Positions 41,758 through 50,137 of a stretch of DNA of 64,000 bases are shown in pieces. The DNA comes from Actinacidiphila glaucinigra (GTDB lineage: Bacteria > Actinomycetota > Actinomycetes > Streptomycetales > Streptomycetaceae), in NCBI RefSeq assembly GCF_900188405.1, contig NZ_FZOF01000014.1, forward strand, positions 124,001 to 188,000. Direction: 5' to 3'. The number at the start of each line of letters is the position of its first letter. Within the stretch, counting starts at the first letter, position 1. The notes under the pieces are model-generated. The model was not told where the DNA came from, searched no databases, and saw only the letters and a list, made by a program, of their open reading frames with translations. The translations under genes were made by a program, and so were the position numbers.

Positions 41758-42348
41758 ATGAACGTGGACCCGAACGCCGCCACCACGTCCTTCCCGGCAC
41801 CGCCGCCCCGCCCCACGCCGCGGGCGGCCGTGTTCCTCGTCCCCGCGCTCGCCGCCGCGGCGGTCGCCGTCGCCCTCGGCGCGTACGGCAGGGTGCACGA
41901 CCCGGCCGGCACCGCCTTCAACCTCGCCGGCTTCTCCAGCACGGGCGCGGTCAAGTCCTGGCTCGCCACGGCCGCCTTCGCCTTCGCCCTGGTGCAGATC
42001 GCCTCGGCGCTGGTGATGTACGGCAAGGTGCCGGGCGTCCGCGCCCCCTCCTGGACCGGCGGCCTGCACCGCTGGTCGGGCCGGGTCGCGTTCCTGCTGA
42101 GCGTCCCGGTCGCCGTGCACTGCCTGTATGCGTTGGGCTATCAGACGTACAGCAGTCGCGTCTTGTGGCACTCGCTGCTCGGGTGCTTCTTTTTCGGGAC
42201 ATTCACGGCAAAGATGCTGCTGCTGCGGACCGAGCGACTGCCGGACCGGCTGCTGCCGGTCATCGGCGGGCTGGTCTTCACGGCGTTGACGGTGCTGTGG
42301 CTCACGTCAGCGTTGTGGTTCTTCCGAACGGTCGGGGTGACGACATGA
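41758..42348 (+). CDS. DUF6529-like membrane protein, probable heme/electron-transfer partner
   Basis: A 196-residue integral membrane protein with about five helices (22-43, 65-82, 99-117, 132-150, 161-185). Histidines sit where a b-type heme could bind between helices: GGLHRWSGRVAF (near 102-113), VAVHCLYALGYQ, and RVLWHSLLGC. It matches the actinomycete DUF6529 family as I remember it. Its stop overlaps the Rieske start (ATGA, 42345-42348), so the two products likely work as a complex passing electrons across or along the membrane. Confidence 0.75.
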   Translation: MNVDPNAATTSFPAPPPRPTPRAAVFLVPALAAAAVAVALGAYGRVHDPAGTAFNLAGFSSTGAVKSWLATAAFAFALVQIASALVMYGKVPGVRAPSWTGGLHRWSGRVAFLLSVPVAVHCLYALGYQTYSSRVLWHSLLGCFFFGTFTAKMLLLRTERLPDRLLPVIGGLVFTALTVLWLTSALWFFRTVGVTT

Positions 42349-42794
42349 AGCGACGCATGGTGCTGCTGTCCACGGCGGCACTCGCGGGATGCAGCAAGTA
42401 CGGCGAGCAGAGCGCGCCGCAGGCCGCGGCGACCTCCGCGCCACCGGCCTCGGAGCCCGCCTCCGCGCCGGCCACGGCGTCGGCCACGACGTCGCCGCCC
42501 TCGCAGGGCGAGGTGCTGGTGAAGGCCGCCGACGTGCCGGTGGGCGGCGGCACGGTGATCACGGACAAGAAGGTCGTGGTGACCCAGCCCACGGCGGGTG
42601 AGTTCAAGGCCTTCTCCGCCGTCTGCACCCACGAGGGCTGCCTCGTGAACACCGTCTCCGACGGCACCATCAACTGCCCCTGCCACGGCAGCAAGTTCCG
42701 CATCACCGACGCCTCGGTGGTCGCCGGACCGGCCCCGAGGCCGCTCCCCGCCGAGGCGATCACCGAAAAAGACGGCGAGATCCTCCTCACCTAG
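42345..42794 (+). CDS. Rieske [2Fe-2S] lipoprotein
   Basis: A 149-residue Rieske protein. The lipobox LAGC (13-16) predicts a lipid-anchored extracytoplasmic protein rather than a Tat TM-anchored subunit of the bc1 complex. A Ser/Ala/Pro linker (about 25-55) leads to the Rieske fold, whose cluster ligands are complete: CTHEGC (94-99) and CPCHGSKF (111-118). The ATG at 42345 overlaps the DUF6529 stop by 4 bp. Function: one-electron carrier, substrate unknown. Confidence 0.93.
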   Translation: MKRRMVLLSTAALAGCSKYGEQSAPQAAATSAPPASEPASAPATASATTSPPSQGEVLVKAADVPVGGGTVITDKKVVVTQPTAGEFKAFSAVCTHEGCLVNTVSDGTINCPCHGSKFRITDASVVAGPAPRPLPAEAITEKDGEILLT

Positions 42795-42812
42795 CCCGTA
42801 CGATCCCGGTCC

Positions 42813-43523
42813 ATGCGCGACCACGACCTCGTACGCCATCACACCGTCTACGCCTGTGTGATGGGCTCGCGCGCCTTCGGGCTGGCCACGGACGGCAGTG
42901 ACACCGACCGCCGCGGGGTGTACGTCGCGCCCACCCCGCTCTTCTGGCGCTTCGGCAAACCGCCGCGGCACGTGGACGGCCCGGAGCGCGAGCAGTTCTC
43001 CTGGGAACTGGAGCGGTTCTGCGAGCTCGCGCTGCGCGCCAACCCCAACATCCTGGAGTGCCTCCACTCCCCGCTCGTCGAGCACGTGGACGACACCGGG
43101 AGGGAACTGCTCGCCCTGCGCGGCGCCTTCCTGTCCCGGCACGTCCACGAGAGCTTCGCGCGCTACGCCACCGGCCAGCTGCGGAAGCTGGAGGCCGACG
43201 TCCGCACGCACGGCGCGCCCCGCTGGAAGCACGCCATGCATCTGCTGCGCCTGCTGATCAGCTCCCGCGACCTGCTCCGCACCGGCGAACTGCGCATCGG
43301 GGTCGGCGACCACCGCGAGCGGCTGCTGGCGGTAAAGCGGGGCGAGGTCGGCTGGGCGGAGACGGAGTCCTGGATGCTCCGGCTGCGCGAGGAGGCCGAC
43401 GCCGCCGCCCGGCGCAGCCCGCTCCCGGACGAGCCGGACCGGGCCCGCGTCGAGGACTTCCTGTTCCGGGTCCGGCGGGCGTCAGCCGCCGTCGCCGTCC
43501 CAGAGGGCGCCGAAGGCGAGTAG
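42813..43523 (+). CDS. RlaP-type predicted nucleotidyltransferase (Pol-beta superfamily)
   Basis: A 236-residue protein of the COG3541/RlaP family. The nucleotidyltransferase signature GSRAFGLATDGSDTD is at 18-32, carrying the two catalytic Asp residues. It continues GVYVAPTPLFW, FSWELERFCELALRANPNILECLHSP and a C-terminal helical domain (RWKHAMHLLRLLISSRDLL). RlaP proteins were proposed by comparative genomics to work in RNA repair. It converges with the ADP-ribosylglycohydrolase gene and overlaps its end by 42 bp; a second RlaP lies on the other side. Confidence 0.85.
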   Translation: MRDHDLVRHHTVYACVMGSRAFGLATDGSDTDRRGVYVAPTPLFWRFGKPPRHVDGPEREQFSWELERFCELALRANPNILECLHSPLVEHVDDTGRELLALRGAFLSRHVHESFARYATGQLRKLEADVRTHGAPRWKHAMHLLRLLISSRDLLRTGELRIGVGDHRERLLAVKRGEVGWAETESWMLRLREEADAAARRSPLPDEPDRARVEDFLFRVRRASAAVAVPEGAEGE

Positions 43524-44513
43524 TTCGTCGCGGTGCTCGAGCCGCTCCAGCCAGGCGTCCGGCCAGGCCGCCAGGCCGTGGTGCGCCCCGGCGAAGGCAC
43601 CCGCCAGGCAGGCGATGGAGTCGGAGTCCCCGGAGGAGCACGCCGCCCGGCGGACCGCGGTGACGGGCTCGTCCGGGAAGAGCAGGAAGCACAGCAGGCC
43701 GGTCGCCAGCGCCTCCTCGGCGATCCATCCGGCGCCGGTGGCCAGGCACGGGTCGGCCTCCCGGTCGGGGGCCGCGAGCGCCGCGTCGAGGCGGTCGAGC
43801 ACCCCGAGGCACTCGTCCCAGCCGCGCCGGACGAAGGACACCGGGCCGTGGTCGTGGGCGCGCAGCCACAGGTCCCCGAGCCACCACTCGTGGTACGTGT
43901 CGCGCTGCTCCGCCGCGTAACCGCGCAGCAGGGCGGTCAGTTCCCCCGGGGCCGCGCCCTGCGCGAGCAGGTGCACGGCGTGCGCGGTGAGGTCGGAGGC
44001 CGCGATCGCCGTGGGGTGGCCGTGGGTGAGCGCGGACTGCAGCTGCGCCGCCCCGGCCCGTTCGTCGGGGCGCAGCCCGGGGACGAGCCCGACCGGGGCG
44101 ACCCGCATGTTCGCGCCGCAGCCCTTGGAGCCGGTCTGGCTGGCCTCCTGCCAGGGCCGGTCCGGGTGGTCCAGCTTCTCGCAGGCGACCAGGCAGGTGC
44201 GGCCGGGGGCGCGGTTGTTGTCGGGCGAGTGGTACCAGTCCACGTACTCCTCGCGCACCGGGCGGGCCAGCCGGGACGGCGTGAGCGGGCCGCGCTCCAC
44301 GGCCGTGCGCAGCCCGCGTGCCAGGGCGAGGGTCATCTGCGTGTCGTCGGTGACGAACGCCGGGCGGGGCAGTTCCATCTCCCGCCACGGGCCGCACTTG
44401 GCGAGGATCGACGGGATGTCGTTGAACTCCGTGGGGAAACCGAGCGCGTCACCGATCGCCAGGCCCGCCATCGCGCCCGAGGCCGCGCGGCGCCCGGTCA
44501 CGGCGGGGCTCAC
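43482..44513 (-). CDS. ADP-ribosylglycohydrolase (ARH family)
   Basis: A 343-residue ARH/DraG-type hydrolase. The dinuclear Mg-binding motifs are visible: GDALGFPTEF (near 21-30), TDDTQMTLA (near 55-63), SGDSDSIACLAGAFAGA (near 293-309). It would remove ADP-ribose from protein, nucleic acid or small-molecule substrates. The start is GTG 44513, overlapping the stop of the upstream RlaP gene (GTGA), so the two are cotranscribed. Its 3' end overlaps the first RlaP gene tail-to-tail by 42 bp. Confidence 0.9.
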   Translation of the reverse strand: MSPAVTGRRAASGAMAGLAIGDALGFPTEFNDIPSILAKCGPWREMELPRPAFVTDDTQMTLALARGLRTAVERGPLTPSRLARPVREEYVDWYHSPDNNRAPGRTCLVACEKLDHPDRPWQEASQTGSKGCGANMRVAPVGLVPGLRPDERAGAAQLQSALTHGHPTAIAASDLTAHAVHLLAQGAAPGELTALLRGYAAEQRDTYHEWWLGDLWLRAHDHGPVSFVRRGWDECLGVLDRLDAALAAPDREADPCLATGAGWIAEEALATGLLCFLLFPDEPVTAVRRAACSSGDSDSIACLAGAFAGAHHGLAAWPDAWLERLEHRDELLAFGALWDGDGG

Positions 44514-45286
44514 GCGGCGGCCACCCGGGTGCGGACGACCAGGTCGTGGAGGGCGTCGTAGGCCGTCGGCTCGCCGGGCAGCCGGGTGTCGCGCTGCGCG
44601 TCGTCCAGGACCTCGTGGAGGACGTCGACGTCGGCGCGGACGCGGCGCGGGTCGAGGTCCATGGCGAGGCCGTGCTCGGCGACCGCCTTCTCATGGATGA
44701 GATCGCGGACGTACCCCGGGGCGGTGACGTGCTCCAGCAGTGTCGGCAGGTGCGCCTCGACGGTGCCGGTGCGCATCAGGTGGATGCCGGTCAGCAGCAC
44801 CCTGAAGGTGTAGAGCAGCGGCTTGAGTTCGCCGGTCTTCTCGTACAGCTCCCACTGCGTGCGGGCGAAGCCCCGGTAGTGGTGGGCGTGGTGGCCGGTG
44901 ATGACGCCGGGCGCCAGGTCGACGAGTTGGGCGTGGACGCCGCTGGTGTGCACCACGAGCGGGGACAGCAGCTGCTCCAGGACGTAGCCGTTGCGCCGCA
45001 GCATGAGCCGGGCGAACTTCAGCAGGTCGTGGGTGACCAGGTCGAGCTCGAGGCCGTCCTGCTCCCACATGCGGGTCTGGGTCTCCTCGCCCTCCCGCAG
45101 CCCGATCAGGTCGGCCAGCGGGAGGAGGTGGACGCCGCGCAGGTCCACGTCCGAGTCGCGGGACGGGAAGCCGCACAGGTGCGCACCGGAGACGGTGGCG
45201 AACAGCAACGGTTGTCCCCGCTGGGCGAGGGCCGGGGTGAGTTCGGGCAGCCCGGCCCCGCGCAGGCGTTCGGCGTGGATGGTCAT
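44510..45286 (-). CDS. RlaP-type predicted nucleotidyltransferase (second copy)
   Basis: A 258-residue RlaP/COG3541 protein. The signature GAHLCGFPSRDSDVD is at 34-48. Next come HLLPLADLIGL, ELDLVTHDLLKFARLMLRRNGYVLEQLLSPLVV, and an HHYRGFARTQWELY helix (here with H-H in place of the first copy's F-A-R-Y). It is clearly paralogous to the gene at 42813 but divergent. It is the first gene of a two-gene leftward unit with the ADP-ribosylglycohydrolase. Confidence 0.87.
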   Translation of the reverse strand: MTIHAERLRGAGLPELTPALAQRGQPLLFATVSGAHLCGFPSRDSDVDLRGVHLLPLADLIGLREGEETQTRMWEQDGLELDLVTHDLLKFARLMLRRNGYVLEQLLSPLVVHTSGVHAQLVDLAPGVITGHHAHHYRGFARTQWELYEKTGELKPLLYTFRVLLTGIHLMRTGTVEAHLPTLLEHVTAPGYVRDLIHEKAVAEHGLAMDLDPRRVRADVDVLHEVLDDAQRDTRLPGEPTAYDALHDLVVRTRVAAA

Positions 45287-45370
45287 TGCGCCATCCTTCC
45301 CGGAACGGCGGCCTCCGGGAAAGTCCTTATCCGTGGGCAGACCGCCGTACCGGCGCGGGGACCGGACGGC

Positions 45371-46474
45371 TCAGAGATCGACCTCGCGCATGAGCATGCC
45401 CACCTCGGTGTTGGTGAGCCGCCGCAGCCAGCCCGACTTCTGGTCGCCGAGCGCGATCGGGCCGAAGCTGGTGCGGACCAGCTTGTCGACCGGGAAGCCC
45501 GCCTCGGCCAGCATGCGCCGCACGATGTGCTTGCGGCCCTCGTGCAGGGTGACCTCGACCAGGTAGTTCTTGCCCGTCTGCTGCACGACGCGGAAGCTGT
45601 CGGCGCGGGCGTAGCCGTCCTCCAGCTGGATGCCGTTCTTCAGCTGCTTGCCGATGTCGCGCGGCAGCACACCGTTGATCGCGGCGAGGTAGGTCTTCTG
45701 CACGCCGTAGCGGGGGTGGGTCAGACGGTGGGCCAGCTCGCCGTGGTTGGTGAGCAGGATGATGCCCTCGGTCTCGGTGTCCAGCCGCCCCACGTGGAAG
45801 AGCCGGGTCTCGCGGTTGGTGACGTAGTCGCCGAGGCACTGGCGGCCCTCGGGGTCCTCCATCGTCGAGACGACGCCGGCGGGCTTGTTCAGGGCGAAGA
45901 ACAGGTACGACTGCGTGGCGACGGTCAGTCCGTCGACGCGCACCTCGTCCTTGTCGGGGTCCACGCGCAGGCCCTGCTCGGTGACGATCTTGCCGTTCAC
46001 CTCGACACGGCGCTGCTCGATCAGCTCCTCGCACGCGCGGCGCGAGCCCATGCCCGCCCGGGCCAGGACCTTCTGCAGGCGCTCGCCCTCCTGCTCGGCC
46101 CCGGGGAAGGTCTTGGGCAGGTTCAGCTTGGGCTTGCTGTGCCGCTCCCGGTTGCGCTCCTCGATCTGGGCGTCCAGCTCGCGGGGGCGCGCGGGGGCGG
46201 ACTTGCGGGGCTTGCCGGACGCGCCGCCCGGCTTGCCACCGGTGCCGCGCCTGGCGCCTCCGCCCGCTCCGCCGGGCCCACCGGAGCCGCCGGATCCGCC
46301 GGAGCCGCCGGATCCGCCGACGTCGTAACGGCGCTCCTCCGGACGGGGCCGGCCCGCGCGCTTCTGCTGGTCGTCGCGCTGTCCCCCGGTCCTCGACCGG
46401 GAGCCGCCCCCATCGGCACCCCGGGAATTCCGGTTGCCGCCACTGTTCCTGCCGCTGCCGCTACTGCTTCGCAT
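45371..46474 (-). CDS. rluB: 23S rRNA pseudouridine synthase RluB-like, with long disordered N-terminus
   Basis: A 367-residue pseudouridine synthase. The first ~130 residues are low complexity (Gly/Ser/Arg, with GSGGSGGSGGSGG near 55-67). An S4 RNA-binding domain follows (ERLQKVLARAGMGSRRACEE), then the RsuA/RluB catalytic domain with the Asp in GRLDTETEGIILLTN and FFALNKPAGVVSTM. It probably modifies 23S rRNA helix 89 region as in E. coli RluB (family knowledge). The start shares one base with the scpB stop (TGATG), so scpA, scpB and rluB are coupled. Confidence 0.93.
   Translation of the reverse strand: MRSSSGSGRNSGGNRNSRGADGGGSRSRTGGQRDDQQKRAGRPRPEERRYDVGGSGGSGGSGGSGGPGGAGGGARRGTGGKPGGASGKPRKSAPARPRELDAQIEERNRERHSKPKLNLPKTFPGAEQEGERLQKVLARAGMGSRRACEELIEQRRVEVNGKIVTEQGLRVDPDKDEVRVDGLTVATQSYLFFALNKPAGVVSTMEDPEGRQCLGDYVTNRETRLFHVGRLDTETEGIILLTNHGELAHRLTHPRYGVQKTYLAAINGVLPRDIGKQLKNGIQLEDGYARADSFRVVQQTGKNYLVEVTLHEGRKHIVRRMLAEAGFPVDKLVRTSFGPIALGDQKSGWLRRLTNTEVGMLMREVDL
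46281..46316. repeat. 18-bp tandem duplication in rluB
   Basis: CCGGAGCCGCCGGATCCG is present twice in direct succession (46281-46298, 46299-46316), encoding two (Gly-Ser-Gly) blocks in the RluB low-complexity N-terminus. It is in frame and likely length-variable among relatives. Confidence 0.7.
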
Positions 46475-47172
46475 CAACTGTCCGTCGTCGAGTCCGGGTC
46501 GAATGAGGGGACGCCCTCCAGGGAGTCCGCCTCGACGGCGTCCGCCTCCGGGAGGAACGGGGCGAGCTCGGGCAGCTCGTCCAGGCCGCGCAGGCCCATC
46601 CGCTCCAGGAAGTAGTTCGTCGTCCTGTACAGGATCGCACCTGTCTCGGCTTCCGTCCCACACTCTTCCACCAGACCCCTCTGGAGGAGGGTGCGCATCA
46701 CGCCGTCACAGTTGACTCCGCGCACCGCGGAGACCCGGGACCGGCTGACCGGCTGCCGGTACGCGACGACCGCCAGGGTCTCCAGCGCGGCCTGGGTGAG
46801 CCGGGCCTGCTGGCCGTCCAGAACGAACTTCTCGACGGCCGCGGCGTAGGCGGGCCGGGTGTAGAAGCGCCAGCCGCCCGCGATCAGGCGCAGGTCGAAG
46901 CCGCGGCCCTGGGCGGCGTACTCCTGCGCCAGGTCGTGGAGGGCGGTGGCGATCTCCCGGCGCGGGCGCTCCAGCACCTTCGACAGGGTCTCCTCGGTGA
47001 CGGGCTCGTCCACGACCATCAGGACCGCCTCCAGGGCGGGGCGCAGCTCCAGCCCCGCCACGGAGAGCAGCCCCGCGGGCGCGCCCTCCGCCGCCTGCGT
47101 GGTCGCCTCGACCGTCTCGGACGCCTCGGATGCCACCTCGGTCACTCCGGTCACCTCCGTCACGTCAGCCAT
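46474..47172 (-). CDS. scpB: Segregation and condensation protein ScpB
   Basis: A 232-residue ScpB, the winged-helix kite subunit of SMC-ScpAB. The N-terminal 35 residues are acidic/low complexity. The first winged helix includes LRPALEAVLMVVDEPVTEETL; the second has RLTQAALETLAVVAYRQPVSRSRVSAVRGVNCDGVMRTLLQRGLV, the family signature. The start overlaps the scpA stop by 8 bp. Confidence 0.95.
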   Translation of the reverse strand: MADVTEVTGVTEVASEASETVEATTQAAEGAPAGLLSVAGLELRPALEAVLMVVDEPVTEETLSKVLERPRREIATALHDLAQEYAAQGRGFDLRLIAGGWRFYTRPAYAAAVEKFVLDGQQARLTQAALETLAVVAYRQPVSRSRVSAVRGVNCDGVMRTLLQRGLVEECGTEAETGAILYRTTNYFLERMGLRGLDELPELAPFLPEADAVEADSLEGVPSFDPDSTTDS

Positions 47173-48304
47173 CCTTCCCGTCCTTCCCGGCGGCGGGCAC
47201 CTGGTCGAATTCGTCGGTGACCAGCGGCTGGTCCGGCGCCTCGGCGCCGCCCGTCCAGCGGACCTGGAGCGTACCGAGGGCCGCCTCCTGGTCGAGCGCG
47301 ACCGCCTTCTCCCGGTACAGCTCCAGCAGGGCCAGGAAGCGTGCCACGACCGTCAGGGTGTCGGGGGCGTCGAAGGTGAGCTCCTTGAAGCTCGCCTCGC
47401 CGCGTTCGCGCAGCATCGCGATGACGTGCTCCGCCTGCTCGCGCACGCTCACCAGCGGCGCGTGGATGTGGTCCACGTACACCTGGGGCTTCGGCTTCGG
47501 CTGCATCGCCTTGACGGCGAGCTGCGCGAAGCGCTCCGGGCCGATGCTCAGCACGACCTCGGGCAGCAGCTCGGCGTGCTGCGGCTCCAGCCCCACGGTG
47601 CGGGGATGGTGCAGCGCCTCGGCCTCCAGGCGCTCGGCGAAGATCGCGGCGATCTGCTTGTAGGCGCGGTACTGGAGCAGTCGGGCGAAGAGCAGGTCCC
47701 GGGCCTCCAGCAGGGCGAGGTCCTCCTCGTCCTCGACCTCGGCGGCGGGCAGCAGGCGCGCGGCCTTCAGGTCCAGCAGCGTGGCCGCGACGACCAGGAA
47801 CTCCGTGGTCTGGTCCAGGTCCCAGTCCGGTCCCATGGCGCGGATGTGGGCCATGAACTCGTCGGTCACCTTGGACAGGGCGACCTCGGTGACGTCGAGC
47901 TTGTGCTTGGAGATCAGCTGCAGCAGCAGGTCGAAGGGGCCCTCGAAGTTCGCCAGCCGGACGGTGAACCGGCCGTCGTTCGCGGCGGCGGCGTCCTCGC
48001 TCCCCCCTTGGTCTCCCACGTCACCGGCGGGCCGCGTCCCGGGCACGGGAGCGGGAGGGGCGACTTCCACCGCCTCCGGTGCCGGCGGCGGATCGGCGGC
48101 GAGCGGCTGCCCCTCGGCTTCGACGGCGGCGGGCGGAGGCGGCACCGCGGGCGCGGTGTGGCCGAACTCACCGACCGCGTCGCTCGCACCCGGCCCGTCC
48201 ACGCCCTCGCCGGCCACGGCCGGGGGCGGCACGGGGTTCGCGCCGGGACCGCGGCCGAGGAGGCGGCGGGAGCGCTGCGGGCTTGCGGTGTCGTCGGGGG
48301 GCAT
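47165..48304 (-). CDS. scpA: Segregation and condensation protein ScpA (kleisin)
   Basis: A 379-residue kleisin. From the ATG at 48304 (MPPDDTASP) there is a ~120-residue Pro/Ala/Glu N-terminal extension, then the conserved start FTVRLANFEGPFDLLLQLI, the helix DLDQTTEFLVVAATLLDLKAARLLP, and a C-terminal winged helix (FKELTFDAPDTLTVVARFLALLELYREKAV) that binds SMC. Its N-terminal extension is longer than in most bacteria but common in Streptomyces. Confidence 0.95.
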   Translation of the reverse strand: MPPDDTASPQRSRRLLGRGPGANPVPPPAVAGEGVDGPGASDAVGEFGHTAPAVPPPPAAVEAEGQPLAADPPPAPEAVEVAPPAPVPGTRPAGDVGDQGGSEDAAAANDGRFTVRLANFEGPFDLLLQLISKHKLDVTEVALSKVTDEFMAHIRAMGPDWDLDQTTEFLVVAATLLDLKAARLLPAAEVEDEEDLALLEARDLLFARLLQYRAYKQIAAIFAERLEAEALHHPRTVGLEPQHAELLPEVVLSIGPERFAQLAVKAMQPKPKPQVYVDHIHAPLVSVREQAEHVIAMLRERGEASFKELTFDAPDTLTVVARFLALLELYREKAVALDQEAALGTLQVRWTGGAEAPDQPLVTDEFDQVPAAGKDGKDG

Positions 48305-48365
48305 GGGGGTCCAGATGGTGCTGACGGGGCCGTGCGGAGGACGGCACCGTATCGCGCGGAGCGCG

Positions 48366-49025
48366 TCAGCGGCCGCGCAGGCGGCGTACGAGGATGCTCG
48401 CGTCGCCGCGGGACTCGAGGTCGGCCAGGACCACCGCGACCGCCTCGCGGACGATCCGCCCGCGGTCCACGGCGAGCCCGTGCTCCCCGCGCAGGACGAG
48501 GCGGGCATGCTCGAGGTCCATGAGCTCCTCGGCGGAGACGTAGACGGTGATCTTCTCGTCGTGGCGCTCGCGCCCGCTGGGCCGCCTGGGGGCCCGTCCG
48601 GACTTGCGGCGCGGCTGCGGGGGCTGTGGCGGCTGCGGGGCCGCCTGGGGGCCCGCGGAGCCCGTTCCGGGGGCCCCCAGGCCGCGCCGCACGGGCGGAC
48701 CGGGAGGACCCGCCTGTTCGGGGACGGAGCGGGCCGCAGGGGACGGCGAGGCGCCGGGGTCGGCGCCGGTGTCCCGTCCGCCGTGCTCGGCGGCCTCGGA
48801 GGGCGTCGCCGACTCGCTGACGGGCGCCTCCTCCGGCGCCGGCTCCTCGGCGGGGGCCGGCACGGGCCGCAGCGGGCGTTCTCCGGGGGCGGCGGGGTCC
48901 GTGCCCGGGCCGCCGCCCGGGCCCGCGCCGGGAGTCTCGCCGTTGGCGTGCTGCCGCGGCGTCGAGGACTGGAGCCCCCGCCCCCCTGTCGTACGGAACA
49001 GCTCGTCGGCCCCCGGGAGACTCAC
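48366..49025 (-). CDS. Ribbon-helix-helix-like protein coupled to ParA
   Basis: A 219-residue protein. About 150 residues of Pro/Gly/Ala/Glu disorder precede a compact C-terminal domain: HDEKITVYVSAEELMDLEHARLVL then DRGRIVREAVAVVLADLE. A beta strand (KITVYV) followed by two helices with a basic turn is the ribbon-helix-helix (CopG/Arc) pattern, so DNA binding is likely. The GTG at 49025 overlaps the ParA stop (GTGA); GTG 49037 is an alternative start. As a coupled small partner of a ParA ATPase it could be its DNA- or cargo-adaptor (inference). Confidence 0.7.
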   Translation of the reverse strand: MSLPGADELFRTTGGRGLQSSTPRQHANGETPGAGPGGGPGTDPAAPGERPLRPVPAPAEEPAPEEAPVSESATPSEAAEHGGRDTGADPGASPSPAARSVPEQAGPPGPPVRRGLGAPGTGSAGPQAAPQPPQPPQPRRKSGRAPRRPSGRERHDEKITVYVSAEELMDLEHARLVLRGEHGLAVDRGRIVREAVAVVLADLESRGDASILVRRLRGR

Positions 49026-50137
49026 TCGGCGTGACACCGGGCGAGCACCTCCCTGGCGAGCTGGCGATAGGCGGCGGCACCCACCGAGTTGGAGGCGTAG
49101 GTGGTGATCGGCTCACCGGCGACCGTGGTCTCCGGGAAGCGGACGGTCCGTCCGATGACGGTGTGGAAGACGTGGTCGTCGAAGGCCTCGACGACACGCG
49201 CCAGCACCTCGCGGCTGTGCACCGTGCGCGAGTCGTACATCGTGGCGAGGATGCCGTCCAGCTCCAGCTCGGGGTTGAGCCGCTCCCTGACCTTCTCGAT
49301 GGTCTCGGTCAGCAGGGCGACACCGCGCAGCGCGAAGAACTCGCACTCCAGCGGCACTATCACCTGGTGGGCCGCCGTCAGGGCGTTGACGGTCAGCAGG
49401 CCGAGCGACGGCTGGCAGTCGATGATGACGTAGTCGTAGTCGGGCAGCAGCGGCTTCAACGCCCGCTGCAGCGAGGACTCGCGGGCCACCTCGCTGACCA
49501 ACTGGACTTCCGCGGCCGACAGGTCGATGTTGCTGGGAAGCAGGTCCATGCCGGGCACCGCGGTCTTCAGCAGCACCTCGTCGGCCGAGAGCCCGCGCTC
49601 CATCAGCAAGTTGTAGACGGTGACGTCCAGTTCCATCGGGTTGACGCCGAGGCCGACCGAGAGGGCGCCCTGCGGGTCGAAGTCGACCAGGAGGACGCGG
49701 CGGCCGTACTCGGCGAGCGCGGCACCCAGGTTGATGGTGGACGTCGTCTTGCCGACGCCGCCCTTCTGGTTGCACATCGCGATGATCTTCGCCGGGCCGT
49801 GGTCCGTCAGCGGGCCGGGGATGGGGAAGTACGGCAACGGGCGGCCGGTGGGACCGACGCGCTCGCGGCGCTGGCGCGCCGCGTCGGGCGCGAGGGTGGC
49901 CGCGTACTCGGGGTCGGGTTCGTACTCCGCGTCGGGGTCGTAGAACTGACCGTCCTGCAGCTCTTCTTCGTATTGCGCCATGGGGTTCGCGTAACGCGTC
50001 TCGTTGTCTGTGCCGGCCCTGCGCGCCTCGAAGGTCCGGACGGCCACGGAGGCCACCGGTCCGAGTCGTGCGGAACCGTCGGTCTGCACGGTCATTCCTG
50101 GCTGACCACCCCCGGGAGCAAATGTCGACTCATTCAC
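49022..50137 (-). CDS. parA: ParA-family ATPase
   Basis: A 371-residue Walker-type partition ATPase. The GTG at 50137 is set by AAGGAGG 11 bases upstream. The first ~115 residues are an acidic, Tyr-rich extension (EYEPDPEYAATL) that ordinary ParA lacks. The deviant Walker A is KGGVGKTT (125-132), Walker A' LLVDFDPQG, Walker B VIIDCQPSLG. There is no ParB gene beside it; an RHH-like gene follows instead, then scpA and scpB. The same ParA-ScpA-ScpB-RluB order is found in mycobacteria. Role: positioning of DNA or cargo on the nucleoid. Confidence 0.92.
   Translation of the reverse strand: MNESTFAPGGGQPGMTVQTDGSARLGPVASVAVRTFEARRAGTDNETRYANPMAQYEEELQDGQFYDPDAEYEPDPEYAATLAPDAARQRRERVGPTGRPLPYFPIPGPLTDHGPAKIIAMCNQKGGVGKTTSTINLGAALAEYGRRVLLVDFDPQGALSVGLGVNPMELDVTVYNLLMERGLSADEVLLKTAVPGMDLLPSNIDLSAAEVQLVSEVARESSLQRALKPLLPDYDYVIIDCQPSLGLLTVNALTAAHQVIVPLECEFFALRGVALLTETIEKVRERLNPELELDGILATMYDSRTVHSREVLARVVEAFDDHVFHTVIGRTVRFPETTVAGEPITTYASNSVGAAAYRQLAREVLARCHAE

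Noticed and set aside
40598..45286. Mobile genetic element inserted between rluB and aroH
   Set aside because: No integrase, direct repeats or tRNA boundary seen; base composition is like that of the flanks.
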